Origin: Acanthamoeba castellanii str. Neff
Lineage: Eukaryota; Discosea; Longamoebia; Acanthamoebidae
Assembly (NCBI RefSeq): GCF_000313135.1
Contig: NW_004457277.1
Coordinates: 1-15,892 of the forward strand
DNA: 15,892 bases
Direction of reading: 5' to 3'
Both the position numbers and the translations under genes were made by a program. This document shows, piece after piece, positions 8,252 to 15,892 of this stretch. Each line of letters opens with the position of its first letter. Within the stretch, counting starts at the first letter, position 1. Below the pieces are notes generated by a model. The model did no database searches. It worked only from the letters and a program-made list of their open reading frames with translations, and was not told the DNA's origin.

Positions 8252-9149
8252 CTACTGGGCAACGGGAGCGCACCAGAGACGCAGGGGCAAGGCCTTACGC
8301 TGGTGCTGGTTGCCCTTGCCTTGGCCGGGGACAGGCGGGATTGCCAGCGCCAGAAACCGGAGATCTACATGGATCCCTATAGGAGCTCTTCCCTCGACCC
8401 CAAAGGGGCAGAGGCATGCGCTGGAGGTCACATCGGCCTTCGTGCAACCGATGATGGTGGTGGACCCACCCACTTCGTCTTCCAACGTGGCTAGTTCGGC
8501 GACGATGTCCGAGGCTGATGCGCGCGTAGTGCTGTAGAAAACAATCTCGCAGGCGTCGTCGCTGTCGCAGTTGGGGTGGCCCCACGATGGCTGCTCAGAG
8601 GTGTCGCCATTGTCTCAATCTTTATTCCGCTGTGTGGACCACACCGCCTTCGCTGGGGGTCCTCGGGGTCAAAGGCCGAAGCGCGATAGCCGAATCTAGC
8701 GGAGTACCAGTAGTCGGACCGGCCGACAGTCCTAGCCGTGCCGTCTGTCTCGTAGACGGCGAAGTTGAGGGCAGCGCCTTGCGCGGTGGCGGTGGCGAAA
8801 AAGTCGGAGAGGGTGAAGGCAGCGTCAGCACATCAAACTATTAGGCGTGGATTTGTCGCCACCTACCATCACAGTACTCGTCGATCATGAACGCACCATC
8901 GCCCAGTGCTAGCCCGTCCGCCTCGGCGTCGCCGGCCTTTGCCTGCTCTGCTGCTTCTTCTTCTTTGCTGGGCCGAGTGGCACCTTCGTGCGCTCGACTT
9001 CCACCCGTGCGCCGAGAGCCTCCCCTACGGTCCGTCTGCTTCTCCAGCGCCGCTGGCAGTTGGGTAAGCTGGGTTGCCGCCCCCTGGCTGTAAGAACGAG
9101 ATGCCTCCTCCTCCTCCTCCTTCAGCTTGGGCGGTGCACAGGTGTACAT
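8252..9149 (-). CDS. Unidentified protein with acidic low-complexity N-terminus
   Basis: I do not recognise this protein. The best model has three exons, 9149-8867, 8777-8645 and 8561-8252, giving 241 residues. Exon 1 encodes MYTCAPPKLK, a run of Glu, a Gln/Ala/Arg-rich stretch and FMIDEYCDG; it looks disordered and charged. Intron 1 (8866-8778, 89 bases) has a GTAGGT donor, a GCTGAC branch-like site and a pyrimidine tract. Exon 2 has strongly C/G-ending codons (AALNFAVYETDG, then SDYWYSARFGYRA). Intron 2 (8644-8562) has a weak GTGTGG donor, chosen because it alone joins the two good frames in phase. Exon 3 encodes ACEIVFYSTTRASASDIVAE and a Cys-containing segment, then a less convincing tail to TAG at 8252. 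The ATG at 9149 lies 95 bases beyond the NECAP stop on the same strand. A real gene is likely; its exact borders, above all the C-terminal third, are unsure. Confidence 0.5.
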
Positions 9150-9243
9150 ATCAACCGATCGTGCACACGACAAAAAGTTGGAGTGTTGAATAAAATGATA
9201 AGCGCTGAGTCTGTTACAGGTGTGTGAGGAGGGAGGGCGAGGC

Positions 9244-10447
9244 TCAAAAGCCCCATTCGTTGGGCTTGGCAGCCGCGCGAGCAGTGGGGGCGGCAGGCGT
9301 CTTCTTCTTCGCGCCTGCCACACGACACGGCCAAGGTGTAAACGACCAACTACGCAACAAACAAACGACTCAAACCAACAACATTGAAGAAGAAGAAGAA
9401 GAAGAGAGGAATAGAACAGGGCACCCCGTGGTGGCTTACCTGGTGGGGGCGGAAGGAAGGGGGTGCTGAAGCCGCCGCCGGTGAGAACAGGTGTCCTGTC
9501 CTGTGTCGGCGCTGCTTTCTTGGGCTGGACACCAACCACCATTCGATTGATTGCACACACGAACGACGAAAGAACGTCAGCCATGGGCGTGGGCCGCTGC
9601 GGACAGGACTCGCAGCGTTGGATGCGAGTGACTGCGAACTTGAGGAGTAGTCGTCATCGTACCGTTTTGATGTTGACGGTGATGGTCTGCCCCTCCTTGA
9701 GACTGAAGTCGAGGGCGGGCTCCTGGGCGAGTCTGTCCTGTGCGTGCTTCATCTCCTTCTTTCGCTTCACCTCCCTATGCAGCAGCAGCCGCCGCGATCG
9801 CTGGTCAGCCCACACAGCGCACACAGCGAGCAGTCCGCCAGGGGTTTCACTTGGGCGTACTTGGCGTGGTCCTGAAGCGCTACGTTGAAGTCGAAGGCCT
9901 CCGAACGCTCTGTGAACCCCATGCCGATGAAGGCGTGATGCCCCCGTCCTGTGTGTACCGCCACCGGTCAATACACAAATAAAAATAAGAATTAAAAATA
10001 AAAAATAAGAGGGGCGAGTAGAACCATCTTCGATCCTGAGGACGAAGTAGCGGGAGGAGTCGAGCACGGCTTCGACGGCCTGGGGACCGGTCGTGTTGAC
10101 GGGGCACAGTCCGAACAGGGCGCCTAACGAGATGGAAGACAGAATTCAGCATTCGATTAATTGCTTTTTTCCTCTTTACGTGCAAGTGCATGGCGCTCCT
10201 TCAAATCAATGGACAAGGCAAAGGGGCGGGCAACGGCAAAGGCCAAATAAGGCGTACCGGTGTTGGGATCCTCGAGACGAATGACGCACATCTCGCCCTG
10301 CGCCTTGATGACGAGGCGACCGCTCCAGATGAAGGTCTCGATGTTCCAGTCCTTCGCTCGGTAGCCCTCGGCACTGCTGCGCGGAGGAATCTTATAGACA
10401 AAGCATTCGTTGATGATCAGCAGCGTCTCCTCGTAGTCGTCGTCCAT
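9244..10447 (-). CDS. NECAP: NECAP-family endocytic adaptor (adaptin ear-binding coat-associated protein)
   Basis: Six exons, 10447-10258, 10123-10025, 9948-9861, 9774-9663, 9524-9440 and 9314-9244, encode 214 residues. Residues 1 to about 128 form the PHear fold unique to NECAPs: CFVYKIPPR (15-23), GYRAKDW (28-34), WSGRL (41-45), DSSRYFVLRI (85-94), AFIGMGFTER and EAFDFNVALQDH. These follow human NECAP1 closely. The later SLKEGQTI and FLPPPPG also have human counterparts. The end, NEWGF, stands where vertebrate NECAPs carry a terminal WxxF AP-2-binding motif, but with one residue fewer. By family knowledge NECAP works at clathrin-coated pits with AP-2. Intron 3 uses GTACGC at 9860 with acceptor CATAG at 9775; the alternative pair 9850/9771 is also in phase but has a weaker donor. 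The gene diverges from the TPR gene. Confidence 0.93.
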
Positions 10448-10663
10448 CTCTTCAACAGTTTTTGTTTTATTTTATCTGTTTTGAGTTATTTATTGCTTTT
10501 TTTTGACCTTGCCGAAGCTGTCCGGTAGTTGTCCCTTATGCAGACATTCTCTGCACAGCTCCTCGTGGCGTGATCTTCTCGATCAACACCTCACCCTTGT
10601 CTCATTCATTATTCTTATTCTCACTTCTCGATCGTCCGCAATTCATTCACGCCGAACCTCGCA
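10448..10663. promoter_or_regulatory. Divergent promoter between NECAP and the TPR gene
   Basis: These 216 bases separate two divergent ATGs, so they must hold both promoters. The NECAP-proximal half is T-rich on the + strand (TTTTTGTTTTATTTTATC, then a T8 run near 10498). I see no clear TATA box or known site. Confidence 0.5.
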
Positions 10664-11134
10664 ATGGCCGACAGTAGCGCACAATCCCCTCCCATCCCTC
10701 TCGCCAGCCCTGTACGCCTGCTCGACGTCATGAGCCTAGCGCAGTACGACAAGAGAGGGAACACCCCCGCGCCATCGCCCGCCGAGTTGAACCTCATCGC
10801 TGGCATGAAGTACGCAGGGAAGAATGAGTGGGAATCGGCTGAGAAGAAGCTGCTTGTATCGAGAGATGAGGCCCTCTCGACCGCCGATTGCGAACCCGAG
10901 CCGCTGGCGATCGCCCACAGCGCGCTGGGCTACGTCTATGCGCACACAAGGGATTTCGACAGGGCCATCGATAACTACCTCCAATCGCTGCAAGTATGGG
11001 AGCGAGTGTACAAGAATCCGGCGGATCCCAGGCTCGCTGAATTCCTCAGCGACATCGCGCTCATTTTCCAGCTCAAGGGCGACGATGCCAAGAAGGCCGA
11101 GTTCGAGAGCAAAGCAGCTGCGGTCAAGAAGTAG
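10664..11134 (+). CDS. Small TPR-repeat protein, intronless
   Basis: A single uninterrupted frame of 156 residues runs from ATG at 10664 to TAG at 11132-11134. Residues 1-40 are Ser/Pro/Ala-rich and probably flexible. The rest is helical and looks like tetratricopeptide repeats: a first helix pair at 39-70, a clear TPR at 81-114 with the A-x-x-x-L-G-Y and D-x-A-I-x-x-Y pattern, and a third pair at 122-154 (LAEFLSDIALIFQLKGD). TPRs bind other proteins, and the spacing resembles kinesin-light-chain-type TPRs. There is no catalytic motif, signal peptide or membrane segment. A partner cannot be named from sequence. It is the only complete gene in the window without an intron. It converges on the alpha-actinin gene. 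Confidence 0.85.
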   Translation: MADSSAQSPPIPLASPVRLLDVMSLAQYDKRGNTPAPSPAELNLIAGMKYAGKNEWESAEKKLLVSRDEALSTADCEPEPLAIAHSALGYVYAHTRDFDRAIDNYLQSLQVWERVYKNPADPRLAEFLSDIALIFQLKGDDAKKAEFESKAAAVKK

Positions 11135-11448
11135 AGTGCGATCCCTCGCTTTATCATTTTTTATGTAAGTATGACACCATCATCTGCTGTTTCTCTTCTC
11201 TCTATGTTCAAAGCTTGTAATTCCATTTGTTCAGCCATCAGATTTCTGATGCCTGCAGAATAATAACATATTGGCCTATCACCTCATCCATGCACACACA
11301 TTGCTGTCACCCCTCCACCTTATCACCACGTTGCGCTCTTCCGGTGTGCCTGTGTGTTATCTTTTTATTGGGGGCATCTGCCTCTTTGTTGTGAGATCCT
11401 CATCGTATGCCCGTCCCACACACCATACTACACCCACGCCCCATCAAC
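11135..11448. other. Convergent 3' spacer between the TPR gene and alpha-actinin
   Basis: These 314 bases contain no convincing gene. They are richer in A and T than the flanking exons. Near the TPR stop are a T-rich run (about 11156-11164) and ATTTGTTCAGCC. On the minus strand AATAAA lies at 11369-11364, about 80 bases after the alpha-actinin stop. Confidence 0.6.
11364..11369 (-). promoter_or_regulatory. Candidate polyadenylation signal for alpha-actinin
   Basis: TTTATT on the + strand reads AATAAA in the sense of the alpha-actinin transcript, about 80 bases after its TAA. The hexamer is canonical; its use here is inferred from position only. Confidence 0.45.
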
Positions 11449-14151
11449 TTACTGGGCGACGCCGAACTGGGCGCTGAGCCAGGCCTTGAAGTCGTAGCCT
11501 CCCTGGGTGGGCGGCAGCACGGACAGCAGGTACTGGACCTGTTGGTGTCGAAGACGATCGTGGGTCAGAGAGAGAGAGATAGAGGAACACCAAAGAGCCG
11601 ATGACGCCGTGAGTGCGTACCTGGTCCTCAGGGAGCTGAGCCACCCTCATGTCGTTCTCCGTGATGAAGGCCTTGTTGCCGGTGACTGACGAGAAGGCGT
11701 CCTGGAGCTGCACGAGCGAGGCGGCATCGGCAGTGATCGACACCATGTAGTCCACGAACTGGTCGAAGTTGACCTCGGCACCTGCGGCACACGCACACAA
11801 CGAGTCAGCGTTGTGCGCTGTTGTGTGCTGTGCGTGAGTGTCGTGCTTGCGCGTGTCGTGAGTGCGTGTACCCTTGTTGGAGACCCTCTGGAAGATCTCC
11901 TCGAAGGCCTTGTCGCCGCCCTGACCGAAGTCAACGTTGACGATACCCAGCGAAGACATGCACGACTTGAACTCGAGCCTGAGAGAGAGCAGAACGTCAG
12001 AAGTGGCGCATTGAAGAAGAAAGAAGAAGAAGATGGTTCATGACGTACTTGGAGAGCTTGCGGTCGCCATCGATATCGAAGTGGTTGAACGACTCCTTGA
12101 ACTCCTGGAGCTGCTCGGCCGAGACGCCCGAGGACTGGTCGGCGGCGATCTGGCTCTCGATGAAGGACACCTTCTTGGAGAACACGGCCGAAAGCTGCTC
12201 GTACTCGAACGCGAGATCCTCGTAGGTGTGGTCGCTGTACTCGTTGTCCTCAATGTTGGCCGCGTGCGCCCTCTTCTCGGCCTCCTCGATGGGACCCAGC
12301 TGGGGCGCCAGGCTCTTGAGCTCCTCGGTCTTGGCCACGAAGAGCGCCAGCTGCTCGGCCAGGTCGGTGGCTGTCGAGTGGAGCGCCGAGCGGATGGCCT
12401 GCAGGTGGTCGTAGAAGGGGTTGGCCACGTTGGCAAAGTCGTGACGCAGGGCATCTGCATGGTACCACACAAGTTGACTGGTTAGCCGACAGGGGCTCAA
12501 GTACAACAACACCACGTCATGATGAGAGCTCGGTACCAAGGATGGCCCTGAGCTTCTGGTTGAGCGCGGAGCGGCGCGTTCGCTCGGCGCCGCTGAGGGC
12601 CTCGAAGTTGAGCTCGACGTCCCTTACGGACAGACCGGCCGGGGGCACGTAGAGCGGGCGCTTGAGCGACTGGAGCTTGGCCTGGATGTTGCCCAGGAGG
12701 GTGGCCAGGTTAGCCTGCTCCACGACCCACTCGCGCCTCGCCGAGGTCTTGTACTGCCTCAGCTCGGCGATCTCGGCCTTGACGCTGGCGTAGTCCTCGC
12801 CTGCGGTTCCACCGCAACCGTTGAGGGTGAGCCGAGAGCTTGATACGAACCAAACAACCAAAAAGGGTACCGTGGGGCTGGTCGCCGAAGTGTCGGGCCT
12901 TGGCGTTGACCTGGTCGTTGAGGGCCTTGGTCCTCTGCTCGTACTCCTGCTGCATCTCATCGATCTGCCTCGAGAAGTTGACGAACTGCACACATATTGA
13001 CAATATTGATGTTAGCAAGTTGTGAGGGTCAACAGTGTACGATATTGTTGCTATGTAACAGCACACAGAACAAGAGATTCTGGGCCATTTAGCGTGGGGG
13101 GGGGCAGAGGTTGATCGACGCACCTTGCCGAGACGGCGACCGGCGTGCTCGACCTTGTCCATGGAGGCGAACACGTTGTAGAGCTGGGCGACGTAGGTCA
13201 TCACGGATCTCTCATCGGGGCGGGGCATGTTGGCGATATCCTCGGCATCGAGAATGCGGGGAACGCCCAGATGCCTCAGGGCCACATCGAAGGCCAGGTT
13301 GAGGTTGCCCAGCTTGTCCTCGCTGGTCAGCTTCTCGTAATCGATCAGGTCCTGAGATGAAGGATGTGAAAAGATGATGAGGATTAGACGAGGTAGAAGA
13401 AGAAGAAGAAGCCCGACAAGGATTGGGTAGTGGTAGTAGGGAGGCGTACGGGTCGGTGGCGGTGGATGAGGGCGCAGAAGGCGAGGCCGTCGTGGAAAGA
13501 GGGCGAGAAGTCCTTCACGTCGACGTTGTTGTAGGGCTCGGTCTTGCGCTGACACCAGAGCAGGAGACCCTGCTTGGCGGACATGCCCTCCTCGCTGAGG
13601 CCGGCGATGGCGAAACGCAGGATGATGGTCCACAACATACCGAGGGTCAACCTGCCAAGGGGGGGTCGATCGTCAGAAGAACTGGACAAGAAGGCTTGGG
13701 TTGATATGGGAACTGTGTAGTGAGGGCGTACTTGACGTCACCATCGACGATCTCGTTAGGGCCGATCGAGGCGAGCTTGACGTTGTGTTCGGCGATGAAC
13801 TTGAGAGCCCAACCTGTTGTAGGTTGCGGTCAAGGGGGTGAGTCTCTTTTATTCTTTGTTGGTTCTCTGAGCCGCTACGCGAAGAAGCGGGAAAGTGGTC
13901 ATTGTCGTACCGACGTTCTCCACCTTGTGGATCTTCATCTTGGGGTTCAGGTTCTTCCTGGGGAGGGTCTCATCGGAGATGATCTCGAGGAGGTGGATGA
14001 GGTTGACACCATCCTGGAAGGCGGTGCGAACGTTGTCCACGGCGATGGCCCTCTTGTTGAGGTGGGAGTTGACCCACTTGGTGAAGGTCTTCACCTGCAC
14101 CGCCTCCCACTGGGCCACCAGCTCCTGCTGCGAAACCTTGCCTTCAGCCAT
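11449..14151 (-). CDS. ACTN: Short-form alpha-actinin (two CH domains, short rod, EF-hands)
   Basis: Ten exons encode 631 residues: 14151-13911, 13813-13732, 13651-13450, 13351-13124, 12985-12871, 12800-12537, 12454-12049, 11978-11872, 11781-11621 and 11538-11449. Residues 1-250 are the tandem CH actin-binding domain, with [28 protein letters not shown] and, in CH2, [21 protein letters not shown]. Residues 251 to about 485 form a helical spectrin-like rod, long enough for about two repeats where vertebrate proteins of about 890 residues have four. The end is a calmodulin-like domain. EF-hand 1 has an intact calcium loop ([12 protein letters not shown], 504-515); the other three hands have lost key acidic residues. 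The protein should cross-link actin filaments as an antiparallel dimer, with calcium sensing by one hand. All introns agree in phase and most donors are GTACGC or GTACCN. The ATG at 14151 directly precedes the CH1 leader ([12 protein letters not shown]). Confidence 0.95.
11793..11828 (-). repeat. Inverted repeat in alpha-actinin intron 8
   Basis: GCACACAAC (11793-11801) and GTTGTGTGC (11820-11828) are exact inverted copies separated by 18 bases, inside intron 8 (11782-11871). In the transcript they would form a nine-pair stem. Its loop holds CGCTGAC, a branch-point-like sequence, and the stem ends 11 bases before the acceptor. The rest of the intron is rich in CACG and CGCAC units. Confidence 0.7.
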
Positions 14152-14368
14152 AGTAGTTGTTGTAGTTGTTGGAGATGAAGAAGAAGCTGAAGGGGTGCTG
14201 ATCACCCTTTTACAATACACTCGCGCCGCTGAAATACAACAATAAATCGAAAAAAAGGACTTGCCAAGAGACACCCGGAGTGGAAGCCAAAGGGGTGAAG
14301 GGGTGTACCCTCCGTCGGGCCGCGCGGTGAGTGGCCGGTAGGATGGCTGACGTGTCAATGCCCTGTTG

Positions 14369-14521
14369 GTTGTAAGCCAAACCTCGATTAGGCAAGGTGC
14401 TGAGGCGTGCCCACCACCACCTGTTGTACGCCAAACCCACTCAGATTTGACTGCGGTACCCAAGGTACTCAAGCTCACCGTAACGGTGAGGGCGGGTGGT
14501 CTGTTGGGTTTGGGCGACAAC
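14369..14521. repeat. Three-copy 15-17 base motif, two direct and one inverted
   Basis: Copy 1 at 14369-14383 and copy 2 at 14423-14437 match at 14 of 15 bases, 54 bases apart. An inverted copy at 14505-14521 matches the extended copy 2 (14423-14439) at 14 of 17 bases. Confidence 0.7.
14474..14490. repeat. Interrupted palindrome CTCACCGT-A-ACGGTGAG
   Basis: Perfect eight-base arms flank a single A. It lies between copy 2 and the inverted copy of the 15-base motif. It could be a dimeric transcription-factor site; no factor is named. Confidence 0.75.
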
Positions 14522-14877
14522 TGCTGTTGGGTTAGTTGTCGTCGACACCGCTCGGGTATTCATTGCGTCGGTAACAGGGCACTGCGGCAACGACCGTTGG
14601 GCCGCGGTTGATTAGAAAAATCAAAATACAAGAGGAGCGAGGTTGCAGCATCGGCGAGAGAGAGAGAGAGGACACGGCCCGCATTTGATTGCGCAAGGGG
14701 CGAAACATCGGGTGCGAACGTCCTTTGCATCTTCGGTGCACGTATCATCATCGACTGTCATCTTTGGGGGAGAGTATATCGATTCGAGAAATTGATACAA
14801 GAGGCGATAACGAGTGTCGGATTAACGAGGATTCCGAACTGGAGGAACGAAGAGTCGAGCGATTACAACAACACGGC

Positions 14878-15892
14878 ATGTTTGCCTCACGATCGAGTCG
14901 CGATCTGGCGTCACAGGCGTCAGCATCGCCACCACGGAGCCACAGGAAGGGCGAAACACCCCTGAAGAGGGAGAATAATTCCTATGGCGGCACGCCCGCA
15001 AGGAAAGGGCCTCGTCCCTCCTTCATCAACGACACCGAACGCGTGCACCGAAAGAAGCCCTCCATTTCCTTCGCCGATCTGGACTACGATGACAAATTCA
15101 AGACTATAGCCCACAGGAAGCAGGGCAAAACAATTACGGTCCTCGGTCAATACGTACGTCTCGCCCCCAGCCCTCTTCCCTCCTCCTCATTTTCCCTCCT
15201 TCCCTGCAACGTGCAAATTTCAGTAGCGTCCGCCCCATTGTTCCCTTGGCAATGAGCAGGGGCGATTTTATGTAGTGTTTCTTCCGATTCGTCATTCTCT
15301 CAGTATGACTTTGCACATTCCTTCAACAATTCCAGATCTGCATTCTTTCATCACCCACTTTTTTTTCCTCTATCCTTCGCCCTTCTCCCCGCAACGGTTC
15401 TTCTCACTTCTTCTCTCGTCCTCTCTGTTATCGTCGGTGCACACGTGTGTCGCAACAGCAACTGGTCGAGAAGGTGGGCAAGGGCGCGTTCGGCATTGTA
15501 TATAAGGCACTCCATTTTGAAACGGGCAATCACGTCGCCATCAAGCGGCTGAGCAAGGAGGGCATCAACGAGAAGATGCTCCTCAACCTCAAGGTACCGT
15601 GCCTTCCCCCTACGCGATGTCCCCTTCCTGGCACTCAACGTCATGGCTGCGGCGCGTGTTGCTTGCCTTTGCGTGTGGTTGGCGTCATCATCAGGGCGAG
15701 ATTGACCTCCTCAAGACGTTGGACCACAAACATATTGTAAAATACTTGGGCCTGGTGGATTCGGACAACCACATCAACATGATACTCGAGTACGCCGTTT
15801 GCACCACCACCACCATGCGCGCTTCGAAGTTTGTTGTCTGGCTCTGCTCACACCAGGCGCGCTTCGAACAGGTTCGTGGAGAACGGCTCGCT
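14878..15892 (+). CDS. Protein kinase, Cdc7/SepH (septation) type, N-terminal part
   Basis: Four exons are visible, 14878-15153, 15459-15593, 15695-15789 and 15872-15892; the gene runs off the right edge. The ATG at 14878 is the only ATG in the open frame. Residues 1-92 are a basic, Ser/Arg-rich, probably disordered leader. The kinase domain opens at residue 93: glycine loop GKGAFGIVYKA (99-109), catalytic Lys121 in VAIK, helix-C Glu139 in GEIDLLKTLDHKHIVKYLG, and hinge ILEFVENGSL (167-176). The EIDLLKxLxHxxIVKYLG and ENGSL patterns are typical of the STE-like Cdc7/SepH/SepA kinases of the septation network, which promote cytokinesis. The subfamily call is inference from these motifs. Exon 3 ends at GA before GTACGC, which yields LEFVENGSL; reading through gives nonsense. 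Intron 1 is 305 bases, twice any other here. The catalytic loop and DFG lie outside the window. Confidence 0.88.

Larger units (their letters stand above)
14152..14877. promoter_or_regulatory. Divergent intergenic region of alpha-actinin and kinase genes
   Basis: At 726 bases this is the longest non-coding stretch in the window. I see no gene on either strand. It holds a three-copy motif around GTTGTAMGCCAAACC (14369-14383, 14423-14437 and an inverted, less exact copy at 14507-14521), a perfect interrupted palindrome at 14474-14490, and a GA run at 14656-14671. It must contain the promoters of both flanking genes. Confidence 0.6.

Noticed and set aside
8562..8644. A frameshift or pseudogene in the 8252-9149 gene
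   Set aside because: The frame change can be explained by an 83-base intron with GT-AG ends and matching phase, so no lesion is needed. The donor is weak, so the idea is not fully excluded.
12033..12485. A 150-residue + strand frame rich in Leu, Val and Glu
   Set aside because: It is the exact antisense of alpha-actinin exon 7. GC-rich third positions on the real strand keep the opposite frame open.
14152..14877. A tRNA or other RNA gene in the longest intergenic region
   Set aside because: I found no paired A and B boxes and no cloverleaf; the inverted repeats present do not fit a tRNA.
15817..15868. Direct repeat GCGCGCTTCGAA, two copies 40 bases apart in the kinase gene
   Set aside because: Both copies fall inside intron 3 (15790-15871). 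A single 12-base duplication with no target-site or terminal-repeat structure is not evidence of a mobile element.
1..15892. A coordinated gene cluster, defence system or operon
   Set aside because: The genes lie on both strands, have introns and separate promoters, and belong to unrelated conserved eukaryotic families. Shared links to actin or mitosis are what chance would give in a cytoskeleton-rich amoeba genome.

Overview
The window looks like nuclear DNA of a free-living amoeba, most likely Acanthamoeba castellanii or a close relative. The coding exons are GC-rich with mostly C or G in third codon positions. Genes are packed about one per 1.8 kb, and nearly all are cut by short introns (about 60-150 bases), many with the donor GTACG(C/T). 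The encoded proteins are typical of an amoebozoan. No viral, bacterial, mobile-element, CRISPR, rRNA or tRNA signal was recognised. The organism call rests on recognition, not on a search.

Layout from left to right: (1) the 3' end of an unidentified + gene, 1-222; (2) a minus-strand nine-exon gene for a cytochrome b5 / cytochrome b5 reductase fusion, 350-2345; (3) a 142-base divergent promoter with E2F-like sites and a 14-base perfect palindrome; (4) a + three-exon gene for the kinetochore protein Spc24, 2488-3196; (5) a + twelve-exon gene for a 1105-residue Dbl-type RhoGEF with DH and PH domains, 3468-8006; (6) a minus-strand unidentified gene, about 8252-9149; (7) a minus-strand six-exon NECAP gene (clathrin/AP-2 endocytosis), 9244-10447; (8) a + intronless TPR protein, 10664-11134; (9) a minus-strand ten-exon gene for a short alpha-actinin of 631 residues, 11449-14151; (10) a 726-base intergenic region with a repeated 15-base motif; (11) the 5' part of a + protein kinase gene resembling the Cdc7/SepH septation kinases, from 14878 to the right edge.

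This is a set of independent eukaryotic housekeeping and cytoskeletal genes, not an operon or a single system. Three or four touch related biology: RhoGEF, alpha-actinin and NECAP act at the actin cortex and in endocytosis, while Spc24 and the Cdc7/SepH-like kinase act in mitosis and cytokinesis. I would not infer a functional cluster from adjacency alone. The most interesting signals are the Spc24 homologue with its E2F-like promoter, a GC-AG intron splitting the haem-ligand codons of the b5 domain, strand-independent GT/CA repeats confined to introns, and the motif array upstream of the kinase.

All splice structures were inferred by hand from reading-frame continuity, GT/GC-AG borders and remembered family motifs. 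They give exact phase agreement but have not been tested against transcripts.
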